Part shown: positions 37,303-45,710 of the stretch, piece by piece
Numbering within the stretch: position 1 is the stretch's first letter
Layout: each line of letters begins with the position of its first letter
DNA from: Streptomyces mayonensis
GTDB lineage: Bacteria; Actinomycetota; Actinomycetes; Streptomycetales; Streptomycetaceae
NCBI RefSeq assembly: GCF_018982965.1
Contig: NZ_JACBYP010000049.1
Span: 1-54,719, forward strand
Direction: 5' to 3'
Length of the DNA: 54,719 nt
The notes under the pieces: generated by a model
Database searches by the model: none
What the model was told of the DNA's origin: nothing
The model's input: only the letters and a program-made list of their open reading frames with translations
Translations under genes and position numbers: made by a program

Positions 37303-38085
37303 TCAGTCCCCCGGGGCTCCCACCAGGACCAGGTCCGATGCCGCCGCGTAGCGGTCGAGGACCTGGGCGAGGTGGTCCAGGAAGACCGCTTCCTGGTCCC
37401 TGATGAAGAAGTGACCGCCGGGGACGACCACGGTCTCGCTCTCCCGAGTGCTGTAGGCGTCCCACTCCCGCACCTCGTCCACCGTGACCAGCCGGTCCTC
37501 CGCGCCGGCGAAGGCGTGCAGCGGGACGGACAGCGGAGTGCGGGCCACCTCTGCGGCGCCGGCGCACAGCATCAGGTCTGCCCGGACCACGGGCAGCAGC
37601 GCCGCCAGCCAGTCGGGACGGTCCAGCAGGGCCCGGGGAAGGCCGCCCAACAGGCTGAGCCCCCGCAACAGTTCACCGTCGTCCGAGACGTAGCCCCGGA
37701 TGATCGGCGGGGCCGGCAGGTGGGGAGCCCGGTGTGCCCCGAGGAGCAGGGCATGGGGCAGCCGCGCGCCGCGCGCACGCCGGTGCTGGGCCAGCGCGTA
37801 GGCGATGAGGGCGCCCATGCTGTGCCCGTACAGCACATGCGGGTGGTCGAGTTCCGTGCCGAGTTCCCGGTCCAGGTCCGTCACGAGGGCGGTGAGGTCG
37901 GTGAAGCGCGGCTCGGTCATGCGGCCCTCGCGGCCGGGAAGCCGTACCGGCAGTACCTCCACCGCGTCCCCCAGGCGGCGCTGCCATCCGGCGTAGGCGG
38001 ACGCCCCGCCACCCGCGTAGGGGAAGCAGAACATCCTCAGGCGGCCGTCCGGGTCGGTGTCGCCGCGCCTCAAGTATCGCGTCAT
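37303..38085 (-). CDS. Type II thioesterase
   Basis: A 260-residue alpha/beta-hydrolase of the external thioesterase family. The N-terminal FCFPYAGGGASAY, the nucleophile elbow GHSMG (Ser89) and the late His in VPGGHFFI are diagnostic. These enzymes remove wrong acyl groups from carrier proteins in PKS and NRPS systems. No megasynthase is present here, so the likely client is the free ACP of the neighbouring module. It lies downstream of the SARP gene on the same strand. Confidence 0.93.
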   Translation of the reverse strand: MTRYLRRGDTDPDGRLRMFCFPYAGGGASAYAGWQRRLGDAVEVLPVRLPGREGRMTEPRFTDLTALVTDLDRELGTELDHPHVLYGHSMGALIAYALAQHRRARGARLPHALLLGAHRAPHLPAPPIIRGYVSDDGELLRGLSLLGGLPRALLDRPDWLAALLPVVRADLMLCAGAAEVARTPLSVPLHAFAGAEDRLVTVDEVREWDAYSTRESETVVVPGGHFFIRDQEAVFLDHLAQVLDRYAAASDLVLVGAPGD

Positions 38086-38318
38086 AGTGCCCCGTTCTCC
38101 TCTCGGTACGCGGTGGCCGCGTGGTGACCGCGGTCCGCGCTGCCCCCAGGGTCGGCAGCGGCGCTTAAGGCGGGCCAAATGGCCGGAACGCGGTGCCCGG
38201 GACGGGGTCGTGAGGCGGACCCGAAGCGCCTCGACGGGGGCGAGAGCGGGGCAAGGGGGCATGAGGCGGGCAGTGCGAAGGCGCGGGCGGAGTGGCGAGG
38301 GCTCGGGCGCGTGCGGGC

Positions 38319-39161
38319 TCAGGCGGAGGCGGGTGCCAGGTACGCGGCGGACAGGGCGGCGGCGGAGGGAGAGGTAGCGGGCGGTTCCGGCAGTTCCAGT
38401 CCGGGGTCGGCGCGCAGGATCGCCTGGTGCAGCCGCTGCAGCCGCGGCGAGGGCTCCATCGCCAGTTCGCGGACCAGCGTGCCGCGCAGCCGCTGGTAGG
38501 AGCTGAGCGCGTGGGAGGGCCTGCCGCAGCGGTACAGCGCCAGCATCAGCTGGGCGTGCACGGTCTCGTGCATGGGGTGCTGGGCGGCCAGGGCGGTCAG
38601 TTCGCCCAGCAGCGCGGCGTGCCGGCCGAGCCGCAGGTCGGCCTCGACCCTGGCCTCGAGCGCGCCGAGCCGGGTCTCCTCCAGCCGTAACGCCTCGACT
38701 TCCAGCACCCGCCCGATCTGTACGTCCGCCAGGGCCTCTCCCCGCCACAGCTCCATGGCCCGGTGCAGCAGCCCGGAGGCCTCGAGTGCGGCGCCCTCAC
38801 GCAGCGCCGTCTGGCCGGCCTCGCACAGCCGCTGGAACTCGGTGGCGTCCTCGGCGGCCCCGACGTCCAGCGCGTAGCCGCCGTAGCGGGTGCACAGCAC
38901 GTCCTTGGGGCCGCGGACGGCGCCCGGCCCGAGGGCCTGGCCGAGCATCCGGCGCAACTGGCGGATGTACGTCTGCAGGGTGGCGGGCGCGGTGCGCGGC
39001 GGGGCGTCGCCCCACAGCTCGTCGAGCAGCGCGGTGACGGTCACGGCCTGGCCCGGGCGCAGGGCCAGCAGGGCCAGTACCTGGCGTGGTTTGGCCGCGC
39101 TCGGCACCACGGACTTGCCTTCGAGTCGGGCGACGAACGGCCCCAGGACCCGGATCTCCAT
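38319..39161 (-). CDS. SARP-family pathway activator
   Basis: A 280-residue Streptomyces antibiotic regulatory protein. The OmpR-like winged helix (1-95) begins MEIRVLGPFVARLEGK and includes ALLDELWGDAPPRTAPATLQ and TYIRQLRRML. The bacterial transcriptional activation domain (100-245) follows. The start at 39161 has GGGAGGAG upstream. It is divergent from the RiPP precursor operon and upstream of the thioesterase, so it is the obvious cluster-specific activator. SARPs bind short direct repeats near -35 regions. Candidate repeats lie in the shared intergenic region. Confidence 0.95.
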   Translation of the reverse strand: MEIRVLGPFVARLEGKSVVPSAAKPRQVLALLALRPGQAVTVTALLDELWGDAPPRTAPATLQTYIRQLRRMLGQALGPGAVRGPKDVLCTRYGGYALDVGAAEDATEFQRLCEAGQTALREGAALEASGLLHRAMELWRGEALADVQIGRVLEVEALRLEETRLGALEARVEADLRLGRHAALLGELTALAAQHPMHETVHAQLMLALYRCGRPSHALSSYQRLRGTLVRELAMEPSPRLQRLHQAILRADPGLELPEPPATSPSAAALSAAYLAPASA

Positions 39162-39505
39162 CGGTTCTCCTCCCACCAAGACCGCATGGCTTCTTCGGGG
39201 CGCTCCACGATGGCACGGACGGCCGTGCGCTCCCAGTGAGCGGTTCACCGGCCGGGTGTGATTCCGCAAGGGGGTGCGGCATGACGAAATCATGGAGGAG
39301 CCGTGAGGGGAACACTGTCGTCAGCCTCCTCCCCGGCCGAACAATTCTGTTGCCGGGTCACCACGGACCCGCCTCGGACATCCGGCCGGACATCCGGCCC
39401 GGAGGTGCGGGGGCCGGCCCCGGCCGCCCCGGCCGGGCATCCGGCCCGGAACGTCAGTCGGACATCTCGTCAGGTCTCATACTCAGGTCTCATTCGGAGG
39501 GCAAC
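39162..39505 (+). promoter_or_regulatory. SARP/precursor divergent regulatory region with direct repeats
   Basis: The 344-base gap holds a tandem CGGACATCCGGC pair (39375-39398), a related GGGCATCCGGCCCGGA further on, and a direct repeat TCAGGTCTCAT at 39470-39480 and 39483-39493, directly before the GGAGG of the precursor gene. An inverted CATGA/TCATG pair is at 39280-39294. Direct repeats with about 11-13 base spacing are the type SARPs recognise, so these are candidates for SARP sites. Confidence 0.55.
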
Positions 39506-39868
39506 GTGCACGAAGGAATCTTTCCCCTTCCTCAGGTCACGCCGGGCACGGACGGCGCGACGGGTTCCGGTCTGCCGGACGGCCAGGAGTCCCGGTTCGT
39601 CGAGCTGGTCGCCTGCGCCTGGCTGGACCCGGAGCTGGCGAACCGTTACCGGGCCGACGCCCGGGCGGTACTCGCCGAGTTCGGGGTGACGCCGGCGCCC
39701 GGCCAGGAGCCGCCGGCGCTGCCCGAGAACCCGATGGAGGAGCTGACCATCGAGGAGCTGTCGCGTCCGACGCCCACGGCGCACGCGCGGGGCTGCCTGT
39801 GCTGGGCGGACGAACCGGCGCCCGAGCCGGGCCTGACCGCGGCCGAAGACCGGGCGGTCGCCCGGTGA
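39506..39868 (+). CDS. TOMM/RiPP precursor peptide with nitrile-hydratase-like leader
   Basis: A 120-residue peptide from the GTG at 39506, with GGAGG five bases upstream. Residues about 30-86 resemble the nitrile hydratase alpha-like leader class: VACAWLDPELANRY, ARAVLAEFGVTP, then ENPMEELTIEEL. The C-terminal part has only two cysteines, Cys97 and Cys99, in a Gly-Cys-Leu-Cys-Trp motif, followed by an acidic Pro-rich tail of about 20 residues. YcaO-type enzymes would convert the cysteines to thiazolines and the dehydrogenase to thiazoles. Cleavage sites are not evident. The stop overlaps the start of the YcaO gene (GTGA), so precursor and modifying enzyme are co-translated. Confidence 0.85.
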   Translation: MHEGIFPLPQVTPGTDGATGSGLPDGQESRFVELVACAWLDPELANRYRADARAVLAEFGVTPAPGQEPPALPENPMEELTIEELSRPTPTAHARGCLCWADEPAPEPGLTAAEDRAVAR

Positions 39869-42309
39869 CCGCCGTCTTCGGCGAGCGCCCCGCGCGCGCA
39901 CCGGAGACCGCGAGTGGGCGGCGCGTGGGCTTCCGCAGCCACCTCAGAGCCGAGGTCGTCGCCGACGACGCCGCCTACCTGCTGTCCGACCGGGGTGTCA
40001 CCGCGCTGCAGGGCGGCCGGGTGGAAGCGCTGGTGCCGCTGCTCGACGGCACCCGGGACCTGCCGTCGGTGCTGCGCGAGGCCGCCGCGCACATCCCCGC
40101 CGAGCAGGCGGGCCGGCTGATCGCGCGGCTGGCGCAGGCCGGCCTCGTGGGGTACGCGTCGGCCGACCCCGGCTCCCGCGCCGACGCGGGCCGCGGTGCC
40201 GCCCGGGCGTACTGGGAGCTGGCCAGTCTGGACGGCACGGAGGCGCTCGACGGGCTGGCGACGGCCGTGCTGCGGGTGCAGACGGTGGGCGAGACGAACG
40301 CCGACGGCGTGCTGGCGGCCTGCCGGGCCGCGGGGCTGTCGGCGGTGGGCGGCGACCTGCTGGACGAGGGGACGGACGGCGGTGTCCACGCCGGCGCCGC
40401 GCGGTTGTCCCTGGTGCTCTGTGACGACTACCTGAACCCCGCACTGCGGGAGGTCGACGCCAGGCACCAGGTCACGGGGCAGCCGTGGCTGCTGGTGCGG
40501 CCCGGCGGGTCGGCCGTCTGGATCGGCCCGGTGTTCCGGCCCGGCTCGGGCCCCTGCTGGTCGTGTCTGGCCCACCGGCTGCGCGGACACCGGACCAACG
40601 AGGCGCCGGTGCGGCGGGCGCTCGGCCTGACCGGGCCGGTGCCCCGTCCCGCCGCCCGGCTGTCCTGCTCGGCGACCGCGGCCGCCGAACTCGCCGTGCT
40701 GGAGGCGACGAAGTGGCTGGCCGGGTACCGATACTCCGGGCAGTCCTCCGTACTGACGTTGGACACCCTGTCGCTGACGGGCCGTCACCACGAGCTGCGA
40801 CGCCGTCCCCAGTGCCCGGACTGCGGCGACCCGGGTCTGGTGACCGAGCAGGTGCGCCGCCCGGTGACGCTCGTCGCCCGGCCCAGGACGCCGTATGGGG
40901 CGGGAGGACACCGCGCCTGTTCCCCGCAGGAGGTGGACGACCGCTACCGGCACCTGATCAGCCCGGTCACCGGGGTGGTCGAGGACATCCGCCGTGACCC
41001 CAGGGCCCCGGACGGCCTGCACTGCTACCTGGCCGGCCGCAACCCCGCGGTCGGCGGCAGCGACCTGCAGCAGCTGCGGGCGGGGTTGCGCCAGGTCAGC
41101 GGCGGCAAGGGCGCCACCTCGCTGGACGCCCGGGTGAGCGCGATGTGCGAGGCTCTGGAGCGCTACAGCGGCACCCTGCAGGGGGACGAGCCGCGGACCC
41201 GGGACAGCTTGCGCGGCCTGGGTGAGCAGGCCGTCTCCCCCGACACCTGCCAGTTGTTCGCGCCGCGGCAGTTCCGCGACCGCGAGCGGTGGAACGCCCT
41301 GAACAGCTCCTTCCACCAGGTCCCGGAGCCCTTCGACGACCGGGCCCCGGTCGACTGGACACCGCTGTGGTCGCTCACCGGACGGCGGCAGCGGCTGCTG
41401 CCCACCGGGATGCTGTACTACCCGGGCCCGGCCGACGGTCCGGCGCCCGTGGTGGCCGGCCGGCGCTCGCTGCGCGCCGACTCCAACGGCTGCGCCGCCG
41501 GCAGCAGCATGGAGGACGCGATCCTGCACGGCTTCCTGGAACTCGTCGAACGGGACGCGGTGGCCCTGTGGTGGTACAACCGCACCCGTCAGCCCGGCGT
41601 GCGCCTGGCGGGCGGCCCCGGCCACGGCTTCGGCCACAGCCACAGCCACAGCCACAGCCCCGGCTTCAGCCACGGCCACGGCTTCAGCGACGCGTGGACG
41701 GACGAACTGCTGGACGTCTACCGGACCCTGCACCGCGAGGTGTGGGCCCTGGACCTCACCTCCGACCTCGGGATACCGGTGTTCGCGGCGCTGTCCCGGC
41801 GTACCGACAAACCGGCGGAGGACATCATGCTGGGGTTCGGCGCGCACTTCGACCCGGCCGTCGCGCTGCGCCGCGCCCTGACGGAGATGAACCAGCTGCT
41901 GCCGGTGGTGGCCGACGCCCGGCACGACGGCACCGGCTACCACTCCACCGCGCCGGAGCTGCTCGGCTGGTGGTGGGGCGCCACCGTACGCAACCAGCCC
42001 CACCTGCTGCCCGACGGTTCGCTGCCCGAGCGCGGCCCGGACGGCTGTGCCCACCGGCACCGTCCGGATCTCGGCGCGGACGTCGAGGCGGCTGTGGAGC
42101 TGCTGCGCGAACACGGCATGGAGATGCTGGTCCTCGATCAGACGCGGCCGGACATCGGCCTGCCGGTGGTCCGGGTGGTGGTGCCGGGCCTGCGCCATTT
42201 CTGGGCCCGGTTCGCCCCGGGCCGGCTGTTCGACGTTCCGGTGCGGCTGGGCCGGCTGCCCGCGCCGACACCGTACGGCTCCCTCAACCCCGTACCTCTG
42301 TTCATCTGA
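39865..42309 (+). CDS. TOMM cyclodehydratase, E1-like/YcaO fusion
   Basis: An 814-residue fused C/D protein. Residues about 15-90 look like a winged-helix leader-binding (RRE) domain. The E1/ThiF-like part has two zinc CxxC pairs, Cys231/Cys234 (CWSC) and Cys317/Cys320 (CPDC). The YcaO domain (about 370-814) shows the ATP-binding SGGKG (412) ... EALERYSG and SNGCAAGSSMEDAILHGFLE (540-559). It ends in a Pro-rich LNPVPLFI tail like those needed for catalysis. It phosphorylates the backbone amide with ATP to make azolines from Cys, Ser or Thr. A His/Ser/Gly-rich insert (about 586-608) interrupts the YcaO domain. The GTG start overlaps the precursor stop. Confidence 0.93.
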   Translation: MTAVFGERPARAPETASGRRVGFRSHLRAEVVADDAAYLLSDRGVTALQGGRVEALVPLLDGTRDLPSVLREAAAHIPAEQAGRLIARLAQAGLVGYASADPGSRADAGRGAARAYWELASLDGTEALDGLATAVLRVQTVGETNADGVLAACRAAGLSAVGGDLLDEGTDGGVHAGAARLSLVLCDDYLNPALREVDARHQVTGQPWLLVRPGGSAVWIGPVFRPGSGPCWSCLAHRLRGHRTNEAPVRRALGLTGPVPRPAARLSCSATAAAELAVLEATKWLAGYRYSGQSSVLTLDTLSLTGRHHELRRRPQCPDCGDPGLVTEQVRRPVTLVARPRTPYGAGGHRACSPQEVDDRYRHLISPVTGVVEDIRRDPRAPDGLHCYLAGRNPAVGGSDLQQLRAGLRQVSGGKGATSLDARVSAMCEALERYSGTLQGDEPRTRDSLRGLGEQAVSPDTCQLFAPRQFRDRERWNALNSSFHQVPEPFDDRAPVDWTPLWSLTGRRQRLLPTGMLYYPGPADGPAPVVAGRRSLRADSNGCAAGSSMEDAILHGFLELVERDAVALWWYNRTRQPGVRLAGGPGHGFGHSHSHSHSPGFSHGHGFSDAWTDELLDVYRTLHREVWALDLTSDLGIPVFAALSRRTDKPAEDIMLGFGAHFDPAVALRRALTEMNQLLPVVADARHDGTGYHSTAPELLGWWWGATVRNQPHLLPDGSLPERGPDGCAHRHRPDLGADVEAAVELLREHGMEMLVLDQTRPDIGLPVVRVVVPGLRHFWARFAPGRLFDVPVRLGRLPAPTPYGSLNPVPLFI
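41621..41689 (+). repeat. His-Ser/Gly coding repeat inside YcaO
   Basis: CACAGC-type hexamers encode GHSHSHSHSPGFSHGHGF within the YcaO domain. It could be an expanded surface loop that binds metal. Confidence 0.9.
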
Positions 42310-42365
42310 CCCCGGCAGCGGGCGGTGGCCCCGGCCCGTCCGCTGCCTGGCCCTGTCCGTCCGCT

Positions 42366-42480
42366 GCCTCTCCCCCGTCCGTTCCCCCGTCCCCCTGTTT
42401 CTCTGTCCTCCCGTTTTCCTGTCCTCCGTTTTCCTGTCCCCCGCTTCCCTCTCCCACCTTTTCCCTCTCACCCATCCGCC
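42366..42480 (+). repeat. Pyrimidine-rich tract between ycaO and dehydrogenase genes
   Basis: The coding strand is almost entirely C and T for over 100 bases (GTTTTCCTGTCC- and CCCCGTCC-like units). It lies in an otherwise tightly packed operon. It could form an unstructured mRNA spacer or a triplex-prone element. Confidence 0.8.
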
Positions 42481-42542
42481 CATGGCGCCCCACCGTCTTG
42501 CGCCCCCACCGTCTATGTGGCCTTCCCCCCTCAGGAGTTCCC

Positions 42543-44159
42543 ATGTCAGCCGAGAGCCCGTCCGGTGTGCTGTCCGGTGCGCCGGACGAAAGGCGCTGTG
42601 TTTCCCTCTGGTCGCTCCGCGAGGACGTGCTGGTCGACACGAGCTCCACGACCGGTTCCGTCCTGCTCTCCGGGCGTTGGGGGGAGGTACGGCTGCGCGG
42701 GGTGAACTCCACGGTGCGTGAGGCGCTGCGCCGGATGAGCCTCGGTCCGATCTCGCTGACCAATGTGGCGGCAGAACTGGTGCCGTCCGGTCCGGAGCGT
42801 GCCCCGCGCGGCCTCAGCGTCGGCCCGTCCGCGGGTTCCAAGGCCGAGATCCTGATGGTGCTGCACCGGGTGCAGCAGATGGTCGTGCGCTCGCTCACCC
42901 TGGAGGGGGCCGACCGTCTGCTGCTGTCGGCCGTCCCCATCGCCCCGGCCGCCCGCTGCCGGCCGGTCCCGGCCGGCCGGCGGCATCCGGTCCGGCTGTC
43001 CCGCTTCGCGTTTCTGCGCAGCGAGGGCAAGGGCTTCGTCCTGGAGTCCCCCACCTCGCTGTACCGGATGGTGCTGCACGGCCCGGAGGCCTCCTGGGTG
43101 GTGGGGATGCTGGGCCTCCCGGCGACCACCGAGGAGATCGCCGCCGCCCTGCCGCTGTCCCTCCAGACGGTCTCCGAGATCATCGCCCTGCTGCTCGCGA
43201 CCGGCATGGCGGTCCCCGCCGACTCCGGGGAGGTGGGAGAGGAAGGAAAGGGCCAGGAGAACGGGCATGTCCCGGGCCCGGCCGCCCCGTGCTTCGCCGA
43301 GGACCGGGATCCGGCACTGCAGTCCTGGTCGGCCGTGGACCTGCTGTTCCACAGCCGCTCCACACTCGGCCGGCACGACGCCGACTTCGGGGCCACCTAC
43401 CCGCTCGCCGAGCGGATGCCGCCCGCGCCGGCGGTCAAGTCCCTGCCGGACGGCCCCCGGATCGCCCTGCCCCGGCCGGTCCTGGACGAGGTGGTGGCCG
43501 GCGATCCCCCGCTGACCACCGTGCTGGAGGAGCGGCGCAGCATCCGGTCCTACGGTGCCTCCCGGCTCACCGCCGCCGCGCTGGGCGAGTTCCTCTACCG
43601 GGCCCTGCGGGTGCGCGGCCTGCGCGAGCACCACGGTGACGGCCGTCCTCCGGACGAGTACACCGACCGCCCCTATCCGAGCGGCGGACGCGCCTACGAG
43701 CTGGAGTTCTACCTCACCGTCCGGGACTGCGCGGGCATCCCCGCGGGCATCCACTACTACGCCCCCGTGGAGCACTGCCTCGTGCGGATCGGCGACGCCG
43801 AGCAGGAGACGGCCGTACCGGAACGGATCGAGGAGGCCCGGATCGTGGCCGGGCTGGCCGACCCCCCGTCGGTCGTCATCACCATCACCTCGCGCTTCCA
43901 CCGTCTGGCCTGGAAGTACAGCGGCCTCGCCTACGCACTGACGCTCAAGCACGTGGGCGCGGTGACCCAGAACCTGTATCTGATCGCCACCGCGATGGGG
44001 CTGGCGCCGTGCGCCCTGGGCAGCGGGGACGTCGACCTGGCGGCCCGCACCACCGGAACGGACTGGCGGATCGAACCCGGCGTCGGCGGATTCGCGCTGG
44101 GGACGCGGCGCGAGGAGCGGTCACCGGTCCCGCACAGGCCATCCGCTATTCGCACATGA
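42543..44159 (+). CDS. SagB-type FMN azoline dehydrogenase
   Basis: A 538-residue protein from the ATG at 42543 (AGGAG upstream). The C-terminal nitroreductase-like FMN domain (about 320-525) shows RRSIRSYG, RPYPSGGRAYELEFYL, GIHYYAPVEH and AGLALKH-like YALTLKHVGAVTQNLYLIA. This is the B-protein of TOMM pathways, oxidising azolines to azoles. Two winged-helix-like modules precede it (about 15-95 and 150-240), probably leader-binding. A poorly conserved linker, then the FMN domain, follow. It is third in the RiPP operon, after the pyrimidine-rich gap. Confidence 0.93.
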   Translation: MSAESPSGVLSGAPDERRCVSLWSLREDVLVDTSSTTGSVLLSGRWGEVRLRGVNSTVREALRRMSLGPISLTNVAAELVPSGPERAPRGLSVGPSAGSKAEILMVLHRVQQMVVRSLTLEGADRLLLSAVPIAPAARCRPVPAGRRHPVRLSRFAFLRSEGKGFVLESPTSLYRMVLHGPEASWVVGMLGLPATTEEIAAALPLSLQTVSEIIALLLATGMAVPADSGEVGEEGKGQENGHVPGPAAPCFAEDRDPALQSWSAVDLLFHSRSTLGRHDADFGATYPLAERMPPAPAVKSLPDGPRIALPRPVLDEVVAGDPPLTTVLEERRSIRSYGASRLTAAALGEFLYRALRVRGLREHHGDGRPPDEYTDRPYPSGGRAYELEFYLTVRDCAGIPAGIHYYAPVEHCLVRIGDAEQETAVPERIEEARIVAGLADPPSVVITITSRFHRLAWKYSGLAYALTLKHVGAVTQNLYLIATAMGLAPCALGSGDVDLAARTTGTDWRIEPGVGGFALGTRREERSPVPHRPSAIRT

Positions 44160-44174
44160 AACCTACATTCAGGC

Positions 44175-44202
44175 TTTCGAATTCATGCGCTTTCCATAGA
44201 CT
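44175..44202 (+). promoter_or_regulatory. Candidate promoter of the histidine kinase gene
   Basis: TTTCGA (44175-44180) and TAGACT (44197-44202) are 16 bases apart in a locally AT-rich stretch. They lie between the dehydrogenase stop and the kinase start, suggesting a separate transcript. Confidence 0.5.
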
Positions 44203-44239
44203 GTGCACCCTTGGCTGATCTCGCGGGGGTGGAGCACGC

Positions 44240-45496
44240 ATGCAGCTGGCCGGATCGCCCTCGGGCAGACCCACCGGGAAGTCCTCGACCGGGACGTCCC
44301 AGACGGGCCCGGGCGACGGCCCAGCACTCTCGGCCGCGATGCGCGCGCTGGGTGTCGGCGCCCCGCCGCCCCAACTCGCCCTGAGCCTGGTCCTGACCGT
44401 CGAGTGCGGCTTCGTCCTGGTCGGCTTCCTGAACATCCTGGACGCCGACCCCGGGGCGCTCGTCCTCGCCGCCTCGGCGCTCGGGTTCGGTCTCATCTTC
44501 GTGATCCAACTGGTGCACAGCGCCTACCGATTACGGCGGGTCCGGGAGCGCTGGGGACGGTGGACGCTCACCCTGCAGGCGTTGCTGACCTACCTTCCGC
44601 TGTTCGGTCTGGGGTTCGGCTGGGGCGGGATGGCCGGCTTCCTGGGCGCGTCCGTGCTGCTGGTGCTCCGGCCGGCCACCGCCTGGCCGCTGTTCGGTCT
44701 CGTCGTCGCGGCGGCGTGCGCCACCGGACCGTTACTGGGCCTGGATCCCGTCAACTCCGTCTACATCGCCGTGTCGACCGTCCTGACGGCCCTGATCGTG
44801 TACGGGCTCAGTCAGCTCGCCCAGCTGGTGCTCGAAGTGCAGGAGGCCCAGCAGGACTTCGCACGGCTGGCCGTCACCCAGGAGCGGCTGCGGTTCGCCC
44901 GTGATCTGCACGACCTGCTCGGTTACAGCCTGTCGGCCATCACGCTCAAGAGCGAGCTCGCGCTCCGTCTCGTCGGCGGGCATCCCGACCGCGCACAGGA
45001 CGAACTCACCGGCATCCTGGAGATCTCCCGGCAGGCCCTGTCCGATGTGCGCACGGTGGCGCGCGGCTACCGGGAGATGTCCCTGGCCGCCGAGGCGGTG
45101 TCGGCGCAGTCGGTGCTCGAGGCGGCCGGGATCCAGGTGACGACCGAACTGAGCGGTGAGCCGCCCCAGGGCGAGGTGGACACCATCATGGCCACCGTGC
45201 TCCGCGAGGCCATCACCAACCTGCTGCGCCACAGCAAGGCGGAGCACTGCCGGATCGAGAGCCGGACCACCGACGCCGGCGACATCGTCCTGCTCATCAC
45301 CAACGACGGGGCCCAGCGCGGCACGGTGAGCCGCTGGGACCTGTCGGCGGCCCCGGACGGCAGCGGCCTGGAGAACCTCCAGTTCCGGCTGACGTCGGTC
45401 GGCGGCCGGCTCACCTCCGGCGTGGACGAGTCGGGCCACTTCGTCCTGCGGGCCGAGGCCCCGCTGCGACGGCGCCCCGGAGCGCGCTCCGCCTGA
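44240..45496 (+). CDS. NarL-type sensor histidine kinase
   Basis: A 418-residue membrane kinase. A polar N-terminal 40 residues is followed by five or six hydrophobic segments (about 45-195), then a coiled linker, the HisKA_3 box RFARDLHDLLGYS with His224, and a HATPase_c domain with TVLREAITNLLRHSKAEHC and GSGLENLQFRLTSVGGRL. This layout, with the sensor buried in the membrane, is typical of DesK/LiaS-like kinases that sense membrane or envelope state. Its partner is almost certainly the convergent LuxR-type regulator. Confidence 0.93.
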   Translation: MQLAGSPSGRPTGKSSTGTSQTGPGDGPALSAAMRALGVGAPPPQLALSLVLTVECGFVLVGFLNILDADPGALVLAASALGFGLIFVIQLVHSAYRLRRVRERWGRWTLTLQALLTYLPLFGLGFGWGGMAGFLGASVLLVLRPATAWPLFGLVVAAACATGPLLGLDPVNSVYIAVSTVLTALIVYGLSQLAQLVLEVQEAQQDFARLAVTQERLRFARDLHDLLGYSLSAITLKSELALRLVGGHPDRAQDELTGILEISRQALSDVRTVARGYREMSLAAEAVSAQSVLEAAGIQVTTELSGEPPQGEVDTIMATVLREAITNLLRHSKAEHCRIESRTTDAGDIVLLITNDGAQRGTVSRWDLSAAPDGSGLENLQFRLTSVGGRLTSGVDESGHFVLRAEAPLRRRPGARSA

Positions 45497-45510
45497 GCCG
45501 GGGGCGGGAG

Positions 45511-45555
45511 CGGCAGCCGCAGCGGCAGCGGCAGCGGCAGCGGCAGCGGCAGCGG
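45511..45555. repeat. Hexanucleotide CGGCAG tandem repeat
   Basis: About seven copies of CGGCAG lie just after the kinase stop codon. The palindrome CTCACCC-C-GGGTGAG follows at 45562-45576 and may end transcription. Confidence 0.9.
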
Positions 45556-45593
45556 CCGGATCTCACCCCGGGTGAGCGACGGCCGGGACGATG

Positions 45594-45688
45594 CTCCGGC
45601 TGAAGGCCGGTTCGGCCCGCGCTCGGGCTGAAGGGCGGTTCGGCCCGCGCTCGGGCTGAGGGCGGTCCGGGCCCGCGCTCCGGCTGAG
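45594..45688. repeat. 28-base tandem repeat, about 3.4 copies
   Basis: Units starting CTCSGGCTGARGGSCGG occur at 45594, 45622 and 45650, with a partial copy at 45678. They lie between the convergent kinase and regulator genes. Confidence 0.9.
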
Positions 45689-45710
45689 CGGGGGCCCGTC
45701 GCCGGCCGGT

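Noticed and set aside
39791..39808. Resemblance of the precursor Gly-Cys-Leu-Cys motif to the metal-binding Cys cluster of nitrile hydratase.
   Set aside because: The leader matches the downstream part of nitrile hydratase alpha, while the two Cys lie after it. Order and spacing do not fit the enzyme's metal site.
41289..42542. A frame extending the dehydrogenase more than 400 codons upstream, across ycaO.
   Set aside because: It overlaps the well-supported YcaO coding sequence in another frame, has no domain content, and the ATG at 42543 has a good ribosome-binding site and begins conserved sequence.
45511..45688. The repeat arrays as a CRISPR locus.
   Set aside because: Units are directly adjacent without unique spacers, and no cas genes are present.
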